Assembly (NCBI GenBank): GCA_007115705.1
Contig: QXEO01000434.1
Coordinates: 1-64,000 of the forward strand
Direction of reading: 5' to 3'
DNA from: Dactylis glomerata
Taxonomy: Eukaryota > Streptophyta > Magnoliopsida > Poales > Poaceae
DNA length: 64,000 nt
The notes beneath the pieces are model-generated. The model was not told the DNA's origin, did no database searches, and worked only from the letters and a program-made list of their open reading frames with translations. Made by a program: the position numbers and the translations under genes. Positions 34,334 through 45,025 of the stretch are shown here, one piece after another; within the stretch, counting starts at the first letter, position 1; the number at the start of each line of letters is the position of its first letter.

Positions 34334-36063
34334 TGATACGTCTCCAACGTATCTATAATTTTTGATGCTCCACGCTTGTTTTTACACCATTTGCCTACTG
34401 TTTCGTTACACTTCGTGGCACTTTTATGCATTTTCCGGAACTAACCTACTAACAAGTTGCCACAGTGCCAGTTCCCTGTTTTCTGCTGTTTTTGTGTTTC
34501 AGAAGTGATACACAGGAAATATTCTCGAAATTGGACGAAACAAGTTCCTGAAGTCTTATTTTGTCCGGGAGCTTCCAGAGATCCAAAGGAGAGTAGGAGA
34601 GGGGCCATAGGCCAGGCTCACACCTGGCTGGCGCGGCCCAGGCCTTGGCCGCGCCGCCGTGGTGTGAGGAGGCCTAGCTCCACCTCTGACATCGCCCCTT
34701 CGCCTATAAAGACCCCCCGACGGAAAAAACCTAAGTACCCGATCATATTTCCAGAACACATCGCGATCCGCTGCCGCCGTCGACCCGAAGATCGGGAGGG
34801 TCCAGAAGCTCTTCCTGACACCCTGCCGGAGAGGGGAATCGCCACCAGAGGTCTTCTTCATCGCCATGCTTGCCTCCGGAGCGATGAGTGAGTAGTCTAC
34901 CTTGGACTATGGGTCCATAGCAGTAGCTAGATGGTTGTCTTCTCCACCATGTGCTTCATGTTTAGATCTCATGAGCTACCCTACATGATGGAGATCACCG
35001 TTATGTAATTCTACATGTTTGGTTTGTTGGGATCCGATGAATATTGGTGTTATGATTGAGTTGCTATACTAAAATATATCTTATGTTATCTCTATGTTGT
35101 TTATGATCTTGCATGCTCTTCGTTGTTAGTAGCTATCTTGGCCGAGTAGTTGCTAGTGACTCCAAGAGGTGGTATTTATGCTCGATAGTGGGTTCATGCC
35201 TCTATTTAACCTGGGGGAGTGACAGAAACCTCTAAGATTGTAGATGTGCTGTTGCTACTAGGGAGAAAACAACATTCATATGCTCAAGGGCATATGCTTT
35301 GTTTACATTACACACTTTGCTTAATGCAATTATCTGTTGTTCGCAACTTAATACTTGTGGAGTTCTCGGATTGATTCGCCACAAGTGGATTATTAGTCAT
35401 AGATGCAGTTGGATGGTGGTCTATGTATTTTATTGTAATGCCCAGAGTAAATCTCATAGTGATCTTCTTGACATATCATGTTTATCTTTATTCTATCAAT
35501 TGCCCAACTGTAATTTGTTTACCCAGCATGTGTTATTTATCTTATGGAGAGACACCACTAGTGAACTATGGACCCCGGTCCTATTTCCATCATATTGCTA
35601 TCACCTGTTTACTTTACTCGCACTGTTTACTTTACTCGCATACTTCTACTGTTTTCCACTCGATACGCTCATAACCTTTGTTTCAAGCAAACCGGTGAGA
35701 TTGACAACCTCATCGCAAGTTGGGAACAAAGTACTTGGTTGTGTTGTGTGCAGGTTCCGTGTTGCAGCTAGCAAGCAAAGCTTGGACGAGGCGCCATATA
35801 TAAATTGTCTGAAGCTGTCACAAACTAGCAAGCATCACCTTCAGTCGTTATTGTCTGCTCTTCTCCTGATCGATAAACCTTGGTTTCTTAACTGAGGGAA
35901 AACTAGCTGCTATATTCATCACACCTTCCTCTTGGGGTTCCCAACGGGCTGGTCATTCACCACGCACAAGCAGCAGCTTTTTTTTCTGGCGCCGTTGCCG
36001 GGGATTTAAGAAGAATAAGCTCCCACATCAACTACATATTCCCACGTCAACTTGGCACCAGCA
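34334..36063 (+). repeat. 5' LTR of element D
   Basis: TATAAA lies near 34705. Its last 80 bp contain a full tRNA-Asp primer-site copy (35987-36004), which normally lies outside an LTR. The 3' LTR has it as well. Confidence 0.92.
35987..36004 (+). promoter_or_regulatory. tRNA-Asp primer-site copy inside the LTR of D
   Basis: TGGCGCCGTTGCCGGGGA is complementary to the 3' end of plant tRNA-Asp(GUC). It lies 59 bp before the LTR end. Confidence 0.85.
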
Positions 36064-36073
36064 GCTTCTTTTC

Positions 36074-36091
36074 TAGCGCCGTTGCCGGGGA
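36074..36091 (+). promoter_or_regulatory. Primer binding site of element D
   Basis: TAGCGCCGTTGCCGGGGA starts 10 bp after the LTR end. It has one mismatch to the tRNA-Asp 3' end at the second base. Confidence 0.7.
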
Positions 36092-36261
36092 AGAGTGGAA
36101 GACCTCTGCGAGGGGAGTTTTCGCACACACATTCTTTACTTTGTTATTGTTTTGCTTTACTTTATTTATTTTACTTGCATCGTTTTATATCAAAAACCCA
36201 AAAAAAATTAGAATCCTTGATAGTTATTTTTACTTGTCTTGCTTTATCATGCTTTCTATCA

Positions 36262-37198
36262 ATGGTTGGTTTCTTTGAAACTAAATCTTTTTGGCAAGGT
36301 GGGTTCACGGAAGAGCAGCAAAATTATTATGATGAACACCGCTTGTCACAAAAGGGAAACACTTATGGGAACAAATCAATAGATTGTATATCATTGCTAG
36401 AAATGTGTGCTCTACTTATAATGTTACTTATTGCTTTGATAGATCTTGTTGCTGTAGGAGGTATAAACACCTCCTTTTCAATGTGAGTATAATGATGATA
36501 TTACCATATCTTCTTATATTAATGGAAATTATGACTTTTATGATGTGGAACAAATTGAAGAATTTATTGCTTGGAAGGGTGCATTCGAACTTGCTTATTT
36601 GCTTGAAAATACTGATGATGCACTATATAAATATGAGGTTTATGATATACTTACATTTTACTTTGATAATTACAAGGAAGAAAATGGCTATATTCTTAAA
36701 TATCTTAATAGATGCCTTCCAACGGAAGAGACTAATGCCTTGAAGGATCCTATGGAAGAAGAAATTGCTGAAACTAGAAGCTCATTGGATAAAAAAGAGG
36801 AGGAGAGTGATGATCAAGAGGAGGAAGAATGGAGCTACCCATGTCTACCTCCCAATAAGAGTAACTCTTTAACTAATACCTTATTTGATTGCCCTCCATG
36901 CTTAACAAAAGAGGGTAAGTGTGATATTTATATTGTTGAGTTTGTTCATGATGCTACTAAAAATTATTATGAGAGAGGAAAATATGGTTGTTGGAATTCT
37001 CATGTTACTAAAACACCTCTCTTTATATTGAAAGTTCCAAAGTTGCTCCTGTTTTATCTACCCATGCTTGTGACAATGTGCTTCTTTAATTTATTCTCTT
37101 ACAAGATTCCTATGCATAGGAAGTGGGTTAGACTTAAATGTGTTTTATATTTTCTCCTTGATGCTCTTTTTAGGCTTCCATTCATATTTCTTATGTGA
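36262..37198 (+). pseudogene. Element D reading frame of unknown function, frameshifted
   Basis: From an ATG at 36262 the frame encodes an FTEEQQNYYDEHR segment, shifts near 36378 to a Cys-rich part (CSTYNVTYCFDRSCCCRRY), and shifts again near 36480 to the frame ending at 37198. The last part has an acidic Glu/Asp-rich middle and two hydrophobic stretches near the C-terminus (LLLFYLPMLVTMCFFNLF and LLDALFRLPFIFL) that could span a membrane. It shows no gag, protease or RT motif. It replaces gag-protease of the otherwise similar element C. An envelope-like role is possible but unsupported. Confidence 0.45.
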
Positions 37199-40128
37199 GC
37201 ATATTCGCAATTTTCTGCGCCTAGCTCAAAGGCGTTAAAGAAAAGCACTCTTGGGAGATAACCCAATGTTTTATTTTCAGTACTTTTTATTTTATTTGAG
37301 TCTTGGAAGTCATTACTACTGTAATGACCGCTCCTTATCCTTTTTATTTCATTGTTGTGCTAAGAGAAGCCTCTAATTCGAGTGAGGTAAAGATTTGGGG
37401 ATGTTGCTGTCCTGAAACTGTTTTTCATGCTGCACCGTAAAAATTCGTATAAATTCTCTGTATATCTTTTGGACCTGTGATTTCTTGTGCATATGCCCCA
37501 GGTTATATCCAAACTTTTGTTAGTTGAAAACTTTTTGATTTGAGCAACATAAAACCCCTCAAAAATTCGACCTTTGTCAGCTGTTCTGTTTTGACAGATT
37601 TCTGCCAATATTTGTGTTTGCTGCTTTATCGCTTTATTTTTGAGTTCTTTTAATCACGGAACTTTTGGGGAAGTTGCTACAGTAGTATATACTTTATATG
37701 TGGTGGTTTTGGGTTGAAACCTAAAGCAAAAGAGGTTGATTATATGCTATGATTACACTAATGTTACTAATAGAATTGTGTTTAGTTTTGTATGAAGGAA
37801 GTTTTCAAGTGTAGGGATTGGAGAATGATGAGATGAGTTGAATATGGACAAAAGCTCAAGCTTGGGGATGCCCATGCATCATCCGAAGAAATATCCAAGA
37901 AGTACAAGCGTCAAAGCTTAGGGATGCCCCCGAGGCACGCCTTCTTCATCGGCAAAAATCAGGTCACCTTTCAAAACACTATATTTTTATTGCTTCGTGC
38001 ACTATGTGTTTTTCTTGGAGCATCAGTTGTTTTAGTTTTTTTAGTTAGTTTAGTTTTGTTTGCTGCAATAAATGGTTGGACCCCAACAAATTTCTTTTGG
38101 AGGAGATGTACTCGTTTTCATTTGCCAAGAACACTCCGTTTTTCATTCTTACAATTTCACCGGGTGTTCTTCTTTTTCCGCTACTGCTTTTGGTTTTTGT
38201 TTTCGCCTTGATTTGCGTTCAGACCTTGTCATATATTTTCATCAAGGTGTATTTTTGCCTCTGATCTTTATTGGTTTTCATCAAAAGAGGTGTCTTCAAA
38301 ATTTTCAAATGGTGTTGGAAAAGAGAAAAAGCTTTATGCAAAAAAGTGGTACAAGAAGGAGCTTGTGTAGACTGCGGCTTAGGCTTTTTCATGTCATGCT
38401 TGATGTCTTTTTGATGGTATGCTTAGTGGTTTTGCTGTAGCATGACTTGTCTCAAATAACTGAGATTGCTTAATGAGCCTTTGAAAAAATCATGCGTTAT
38501 TTTTAATTATTTGGAAGCATTATTTTGGTTTTCTCCTTGATGCTTTATTTGGGTTGACTTGGCGCATGCTCACACATGTTAGACTCTTACAAAGTCGCCA
38601 ATAGCCTCTATGATCATTTAGTTTTTGACTTTTGATGCCATCTTATGCTTCTTTTAATGTCGCTTTGCATTATTATGGCCATTATTGCTCTCTTAGTTGG
38701 TCGCTCCCAGTCTTTTGCTAGCCCTCGCCTTGTACTGAGTATGAGCTCTACTCGTGCATCCAACTCCTAAAAGCCAAAGTTTTCCAAAGTGTCCACCATA
38801 CATACCTACTAGCAATTTGCTATTCCAAGTAAATTTGACTTGCTTTTATTTTCTCTTCAAATTAAACTCTTACCAGTGTTATGCGAAATTTGGTCAGTAA
38901 AGCTCTCACGAACCGGAAGGCACACTTTACTTTTTCCTGTTCTTAAAAATTTGACATTGTGGTCTCTTATGTTGAGTTATTATGCTTGTAAGTTGTAAGT
39001 TGGAGACTAGCCCAGCCATGCAGTCATGGGCAAGCTTTCAACATTGCACTTCTTATTTGAGTTGATATCGTGATCTTTTGTTTATGGATGCCCGCGGTGT
39101 GAAATGAATTGGGAATCTTGTGGGGATCATGGAGTTTGTATATGTGTTAGGGAAACGCTGGGCCGCTAATCTAAGCCATAAATAAGTCATAGTGGAAATT
39201 TGTAGCATACCCATGGTGGACATTCGACGACGCATCTCACAATAAAAAGCTAAACAAATGGAAAATAAAAGAGATGTCGAGGTGTTCATTGTCTGCTTGT
39301 CCTGTCATTTTGATGTGGGCTTGTTCCATGTCATCGGGCACGGAGGTAGCCCATTGGCAGTTCTCAATGATATGCATATATTTACAATGACAAGAGCCTT
39401 GCTTGGGACTCTAAGTAAAGTAGCAAGAGGTTTGGGTACTCGTATTCACGGGACACGAGGTTTTCAACTTATGATTTGTCAAGCATATGCATCATAATTG
39501 TTCTCGCATTAACTTTAACCATTCAAGATGCTTATGATGGGGGCAATGAGAGCTCAAAGCCGGTATGTACCATAATTTTTGAAGGTTATAAAACTTGCAA
39601 TCACTGCTTCCCTCTGCGAAGGGCCTTTCTTTTACTTTTATGTTGAGTCACCACCTTCTATCTTTATGCACCATTAAGAGAGCACAGTTGTCATTCTTAG
39701 TATAATGTGCATTGTCCCAAAGTTTTCATTGATTGATTCATATTGTTGGTTTCACTTGTTCTCAAATTATTTGTATCTAGTCGCCCTCTTAAACTTGAAG
39801 GTGTCCTATGCATTTATGTTTTGCTCTCTTTGAAGGACAAGCTGAAAACCATTTGTATGTTTTTCCTTATGATTTGAACACACGTTTGACTTTCATTGTT
39901 TCATTTTCATGATCTTTTGTTTGTGTTCATTTGCATGTTTACAACATGGTTGCTAGGTTCCTATTGTCAAGATTATATCTTCATGCCCATGTTTTAAGTT
40001 CTTATGATCCCAGCTCACAATGCTTACATACATGATCAAGATTGTGTAGGTCCATGTCACCTCAAAAATTATTCTTTTGTTATCACTTACCTACTCGAGG
40101 ACGAGCAGGAGTTAAGCTTGGGGATGCT
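37199..40128 (+). other. 3' internal untranslated region of element D
   Basis: 37205-37975 closely matches 59965-60731 of element C, starting TCTGCGCCTAGCTCAAAGGC. The rest (37976-40128) has no counterpart in C because C is deleted there. No gene is visible. It ends with a PPT at about 40114-40128. Confidence 0.75.
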
Positions 40129-41855
40129 TGATACGTCTTCAACGTATCTATAATTTTTGATGCTCCATGCTTGTTTTTACACCATTTGCCTACTGTTTCG
40201 TTACACTTCGTGGCACTTTTATGCATTTTCCGGAACTAACCTACTAACAAGTTGCCACAGTGCCAGTTCCCTGTTTTCTGCTGTTTTTGTGTTTCAGAAG
40301 TGATACACAGGAAATATTCTTGGAATTGGACAAAACAAGTTCCTGAAGTCTTATTTTGTCCAGGAGCCTCCAGAGATCAGAAGGAGAGTAGGAGAGGGGC
40401 CACAGGCCAGGCTCACACCTGGCTGGCGTGGTCCAAGCCCTGGCCGTGCCGCCATGGTGTGAGGAGGCCTGGCTCCACCTCTGACATCGCCCCTTCGCCT
40501 ATAAAGACCCCCCGACGGAAAAAACCTAAGTACCCGATCACTTTTCCAGAACACATCGCGATCCGCCGCCGCCGTCGACCCGAAGATCGGGAGGGTCCAG
40601 AAGCTCTTCCCGGCACCCTGCCGGAGAGGGGAATCGCCACCAGAGGTCTTCTTCATCGCCATGCTTGCCTCCGGCGCGATGAGTGAGTAGTCTACCTTGG
40701 ACTATGGGTACATAGCAGTAGCTAGATGGTTGTCTTCTCCACCATGTGCTTCATGTTTAGATCTCATGAGCTGCCCTACATGATTGAGATCACCGTTATG
40801 TAATTCTACATGTTTGGTTTGTTGGGATCTGATGAATATTAGTGTTACGATTGAGATGCTATACTGAAATATATCTTATGTTATCTCTATGTTGTTTATG
40901 ATCTTGCATGCTCTCCGTTGTTAGTAGCTATCTTGGCCGAGTAGTTGCTAGTGACTCCAAGAGGGGGTATTTATGCTCGATAGTGGGTTCATGCCTCTAT
41001 TTAACCTGGGGGAGTGACAGAAACCTCTAAGGTTGTAGATGTGCTGTTGCTACTAGGGAGAAAACAACATTCATATGCTCAAGGGCATATGCTTTGTTTA
41101 CATTACACACTTTGCTTAATGCAATTATCTGTTGTTCGCAACTAAATACTTGTGGAGTTCTCGGATTGAGTCGCCACAAGTGGATTATTAGTCATAGATG
41201 CAGTTGGATGGCGGTCTATGTATTTTGTTGTAATGCCCAGAGTAAATCTCATATGATCTTCTTGACATATCACGTTTATCTTTATTCTATCAATTGCCCA
41301 ACTGTAATTTGTTTACCCAGCATGTGTTATTTATCTTATGGAGAGACACCACTAGTGAACTGTGGACCCCGGTCCTATTTCCATCATATTGCTATCACCT
41401 GTTTACTTTACTCGCACTGTTTACTGTACTCGCATACTTCTATTGTTTTCCACTCGATACGCTCATAACCTTTGTTTCAAGCAAACCGGTGAGATTGACA
41501 ACCTCATCGCAAGTTGGGAACAAAGTACTTGGTTGTGTTGTGTGCAGGTTCCGCGTTGCAGCTAGCAAGCAAAGCTTGGATGAGGCGCCATATATAAATT
41601 GTCCGAAGCTGTCGCAAACTAGCAAGCATCACCTTCAGTCGTTATTGTCTGCTTTTCTCCTGATCGATAAACCTTGGTTTCTTAACTGAGGGAAAACTAG
41701 CTGCTATATTCATCACACCTTCCTCTTGGGGTTCCCAACGGGCTGGTCATTCACCATGCACAAGCAACAGCTTTTTGTTGGCGCCGTTGCCGGGGATTTA
41801 AGAAGAATAAGCTCCCACATCAACTACATATTCCCACGTCAACTTGGCACCAGCA
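40129..41855 (+). repeat. 3' LTR of element D
   Basis: Same ends and the same internal primer-site copy as the 5' LTR (TTGGCGCCGTTGCCGGGG near 41778). The two LTRs differ at a few percent by eye. Confidence 0.92.
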
Positions 41856-41860
41856 ATGTT

Positions 41861-42084
41861 GTAATCTGTATCGGACCCTACCCGATCCTCGAGACCTGGC
41901 CACCTATATATAGGGGCCAGGAGGGGACGGTGTAGGCCAGATTGAAAGCAAGCAAGGTTCAACACCCAAGTTTACTTTCGATATACACCTATTTCGACTA
42001 ACTTTACCTTCGAGTTCATCCGACGCCCTATCTCCCCGATCCTAAGTCCTTCATTTAGGACATTTGTCGAGTTAACCCTCGTCA
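41861..42084 (+). repeat. 5' LTR of element A, right piece
   Basis: It continues the LTR after element D. TATATATA lies near 41905-41912. It ends AACCCTCGTCA. Confidence 0.95.
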
Positions 42085-42085
42085 A

Positions 42086-42103
42086 TTGGCGCCGACCGTG
42101 GGG
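42086..42103 (+). promoter_or_regulatory. Primer binding site of element A
   Basis: TTGGCGCCGACCGTGGGG begins one base after the LTR. The tRNA was not assigned. The inverted copy of element B has the same site near 54881-54898. Confidence 0.75.
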
Positions 42104-42120
42104 ACCAAGGGCGTTCGAAT

Positions 42121-45025
42121 CATGAATTCGACAGCTTTTTCGCTTTTAGCCAATAGCAGCGCAGGAACCAACGGAAATCGAGAGACGGAGTTGACGATCG
42201 GAAGTCTAAGCATCCTAATCGGACCTTCGGGTTTGACTCGCCTAACAGATCCGATGAAGCCAGATCCGTCGGCAAGCGAGCCCGAGACAGTGGCAATGAA
42301 GGAATCATCTGAAGGTGCTACCAGCGAGGTAAACTCGCCGGTTAGCTTAGGAGAAGCACAAGTCGCAGAAGTCGACGAAATCCAGGAAAAACTCGACACG
42401 GAAGTAAAAGCGGTTAAAACGCACCATAGTACAAGGGACTTTGCTGCTGAAAGTAGTGGCGTCTCCAAAAGAGTACACCAGTTATGCATCATTATCACTG
42501 AAGCAGAAGAAAAAAACAATAACGAGGGAAACGAAGGGGTCGACAGGCAGGTCGACAAGATAAAGGAGCACAATAAAAAGGAGAAGGAGAAAATTCACGT
42601 CTCAGCTGGGGAGTGGAGGATCATCATGTCAGCTATCAATCATGGCACAGAAGTACCCGAAGGCGCAAGAAGAGAAGTTCTAATGGGATATCACTACGCA
42701 TTACACCAGCACAAGAAGAAACCGAGAGAGGAAAAAGACATGCTTTTGAGAAGTCAAGATAATAACAGTATGTCAAGGGAAGAGTATTGGGATGACTATA
42801 GTGATGATTCAGAGTACAGTAGGGAAAGGCATGGAGACCCAAAACACAACAGAGGAACAATGGCGCAGAGTCAAGAGGAAAGGCACTCGAGAAGTATTAG
42901 TCCACAGCCAGAGGAGGAGGAAGAAGATTTTGTGCAAGAAACACCAGAAGCAGCGCTGATAGCAGCACATGCATACCTACTAACCACGCAGCCAGAACCC
43001 GGAGATCCGCGGGAAGACATGCACCAAGCCGCAATACGAAGCCTCAGGATATTGGACGACAAGATCAGGGGAAAAGGTCCAGAAGCGAAATCGGCAAGCT
43101 ACAAGGAGAGGCGAAAAGAGAAGTTCAAGCACAAAATCATACGAAACGAATCTAGCAAGTCATCAGAAGAAGAAAGGTGGCAAAAAAGGAAGGAGGACGC
43201 AAGAAATATAATAGCACATGCTCGAGTAAATAAATGACGCCACGCCTGGAGAGAAGAAAATTATGAGGATGACGAAAAAGAGATGGGCGCGTTGTGCTTT
43301 ACCCGCAGGGTTCACAAAACGCGGGTACCCAAAGGATTCAAGTTACCTCACGACCAGCAAAAATATGATAGGTCGCAAGAACCTACCTTATGGTTGGCAG
43401 ATTACCTGCAGGCAGTACAGATATTAGGGGGAACAAAAGCGACAGCAATGCAAAGTCTGCAATTACACCTCACCGGCGCAGCACGGTCCTGGTTAAACAC
43501 CCTACCCAATGAATCCATCGGAAGTTGGGGAGAACTCGAAAAAAAATTCATAAAAGATTTCCGCTCAACATATAAGCGCCCAGCATCACTGGAGGAAGTC
43601 AAGGCGTGTGTGCAGAGGAAAGGCGAAACTCTACGTTCTTATATACAACGTTGGAGTGTAATCAAAAACTCAGCAGAGGACGTCTCCGATGAAAGAGCAA
43701 TAGACGCTTTTTTGGCTGGCCTTCGTCGCTCAGACCTCGTGGAAGAGATAGGAAGAACAAGGCCAACAACAGTAGCCGAGTTAATGGAAGAAGCCAACAG
43801 ATTCGCTGATGGAGAGGACACATATAACAACAAAAGTGGACGTTCACCAGAAGTCGACAGAACAAGTAAACAGAGGAGACGACACCGCAGCAGGGATAAC
43901 CAAGGAAGGCGAAGTCAGGTAGCTGCGGGATACGAAGCAAGGGAAGAGGAAGGTTATGAAAATAGGAAGTTTCAAGTGAAAGGAGCAGAAAAACCAAGAT
44001 ACTCTGGCCCCTCGGCCGAAGACATGCTATATGGGCCTTGTCGAATCCACTACGCGTATCTTGATGGAAAGAGAGTTTCAAACCACCAGATGAAGGATTG
44101 TAAAACTTTCCTAAAGTTACAAAGCGCCATGGGTTCAAGTCAAGGGGGTTGGCAAGGAGAAAAATACACAAGTCAAGGATATCAAGTACAAAGGCTAGCA
44201 AGGCACTTAGAGTCGAAAGTTTACATATCAGCAATGATTCAACCGGTGCCCAAGTCAAAGAAAGAGCGAAAGAATATATCCAGGCAGGTAAACCTAGCAA
44301 TATCGTCGCCACCAGCCACTACGGAGTACTTACGGTGGTCAGATCAGCCAATCAAGTTCAGCAGGGCAGACCACCCAAGGAAAGTTCCCAGGCCGGGCCA
44401 CTCGCCAATGGTGTTAAAAGCGCAAATAGGAGGGTACGACATCGGAACAGTGTTCATGGACGCAGGAAGTGGCATAAACCTAATATATGCCAGAACCCTG
44501 AAGGCAATATGTATATCGTTGTCAAGCTTGAAGCCAACAGATTGCTCTTTCCATGGAATAGTACTAGGAGCCGCAAATTATCCTCTGGGAAAAATAGAAC
44601 TCGATGTCTGCTTCGGCAGTAGCAGCAACTATCGCAGGGAGAAGTTGGAATTTGAAGTTATGGACTGGCCCTCACAGTACCACACAATTCTAGGGCGCCC
44701 AGCATTTGCAAAATTCATGGCAGCACCTCACTACGCGTATCTAAAGCTGAAAATTCCAGGACCCAAAGGAACAATTACAGTACAAGGGAGCTTCGAAGTA
44801 GCCAACACTTGTGACAAGGAATTCAATAGAATGGCTCAAACTTTTGGCATGACAGCAGAATATGAGAGGCAGAAAGGAGAAACAGATCATAATGTACTAC
44901 CCGACGTTGGACGATCCCTACCAGATCAGGCTTTCGACACAACTCAGGACTCGAAGAAAATCCAGGTCCACCCTACGGACCCGAACAAGACAACATCGAT
45001 TGCGGTAAACCTGGATCCTGCATAG
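42121..45025 (+). pseudogene. gag-pro: gag-protease of Tat element A, one stop inside
   Basis: The frame from ATG 42121 carries an acidic, Lys/Glu-rich N-terminal part, then a TGA at 43235. It then stays open in the same frame through a gag capsid domain (GAARSWLNTLPNESIGSW, FRSTYKRPASLEEV, LRSYIQRW; about 43350-43830), a basic Arg-rich part and an aspartic protease (FMDAGSGINLIYA near 44453, ILGRPAF near 44688). It ends at TAG 45023. Copy B has Ser at the place of the 43235 TGA, so that stop is private to A. The ending TAG is shared with B and pol follows in frame. Gag forms the particle; the protease processes it. Confidence 0.85.

Larger units (their letters stand above)
34334..41855 (+). 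mobile_element. Gypsy element D (Athila/Sabrina-like, non-autonomous), complete
   Basis: LTRs are 34334-36063 (1730 bp) and 40129-41855 (1727 bp), both from TGATACGTC to CACCAGCA. ATGTT at 34329-34333 and 41856-41860 is the target duplication. The interior (36064-40128) has a tRNA-Asp-type primer site, one broken reading frame of unknown function instead of gag-pol, a long untranslated part and a PPT (AAGCTTGGGGATGCT, ending 40128). It inserted into the 5' LTR of element A. Confidence 0.95.

Noticed and set aside
36262..37198. Envelope gene in element D
   Set aside because: Two hydrophobic segments are not enough. There is no signal peptide, no recognisable envelope domain, and the frame sits where gag should be.
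43662..44312. 216-codon frame opposite gag of element A, and its counterpart opposite B
   Set aside because: It is the mirror of a well-supported gag frame. Unlike the 55328-55900 gene it has no promoter, ATG context or domain of its own.
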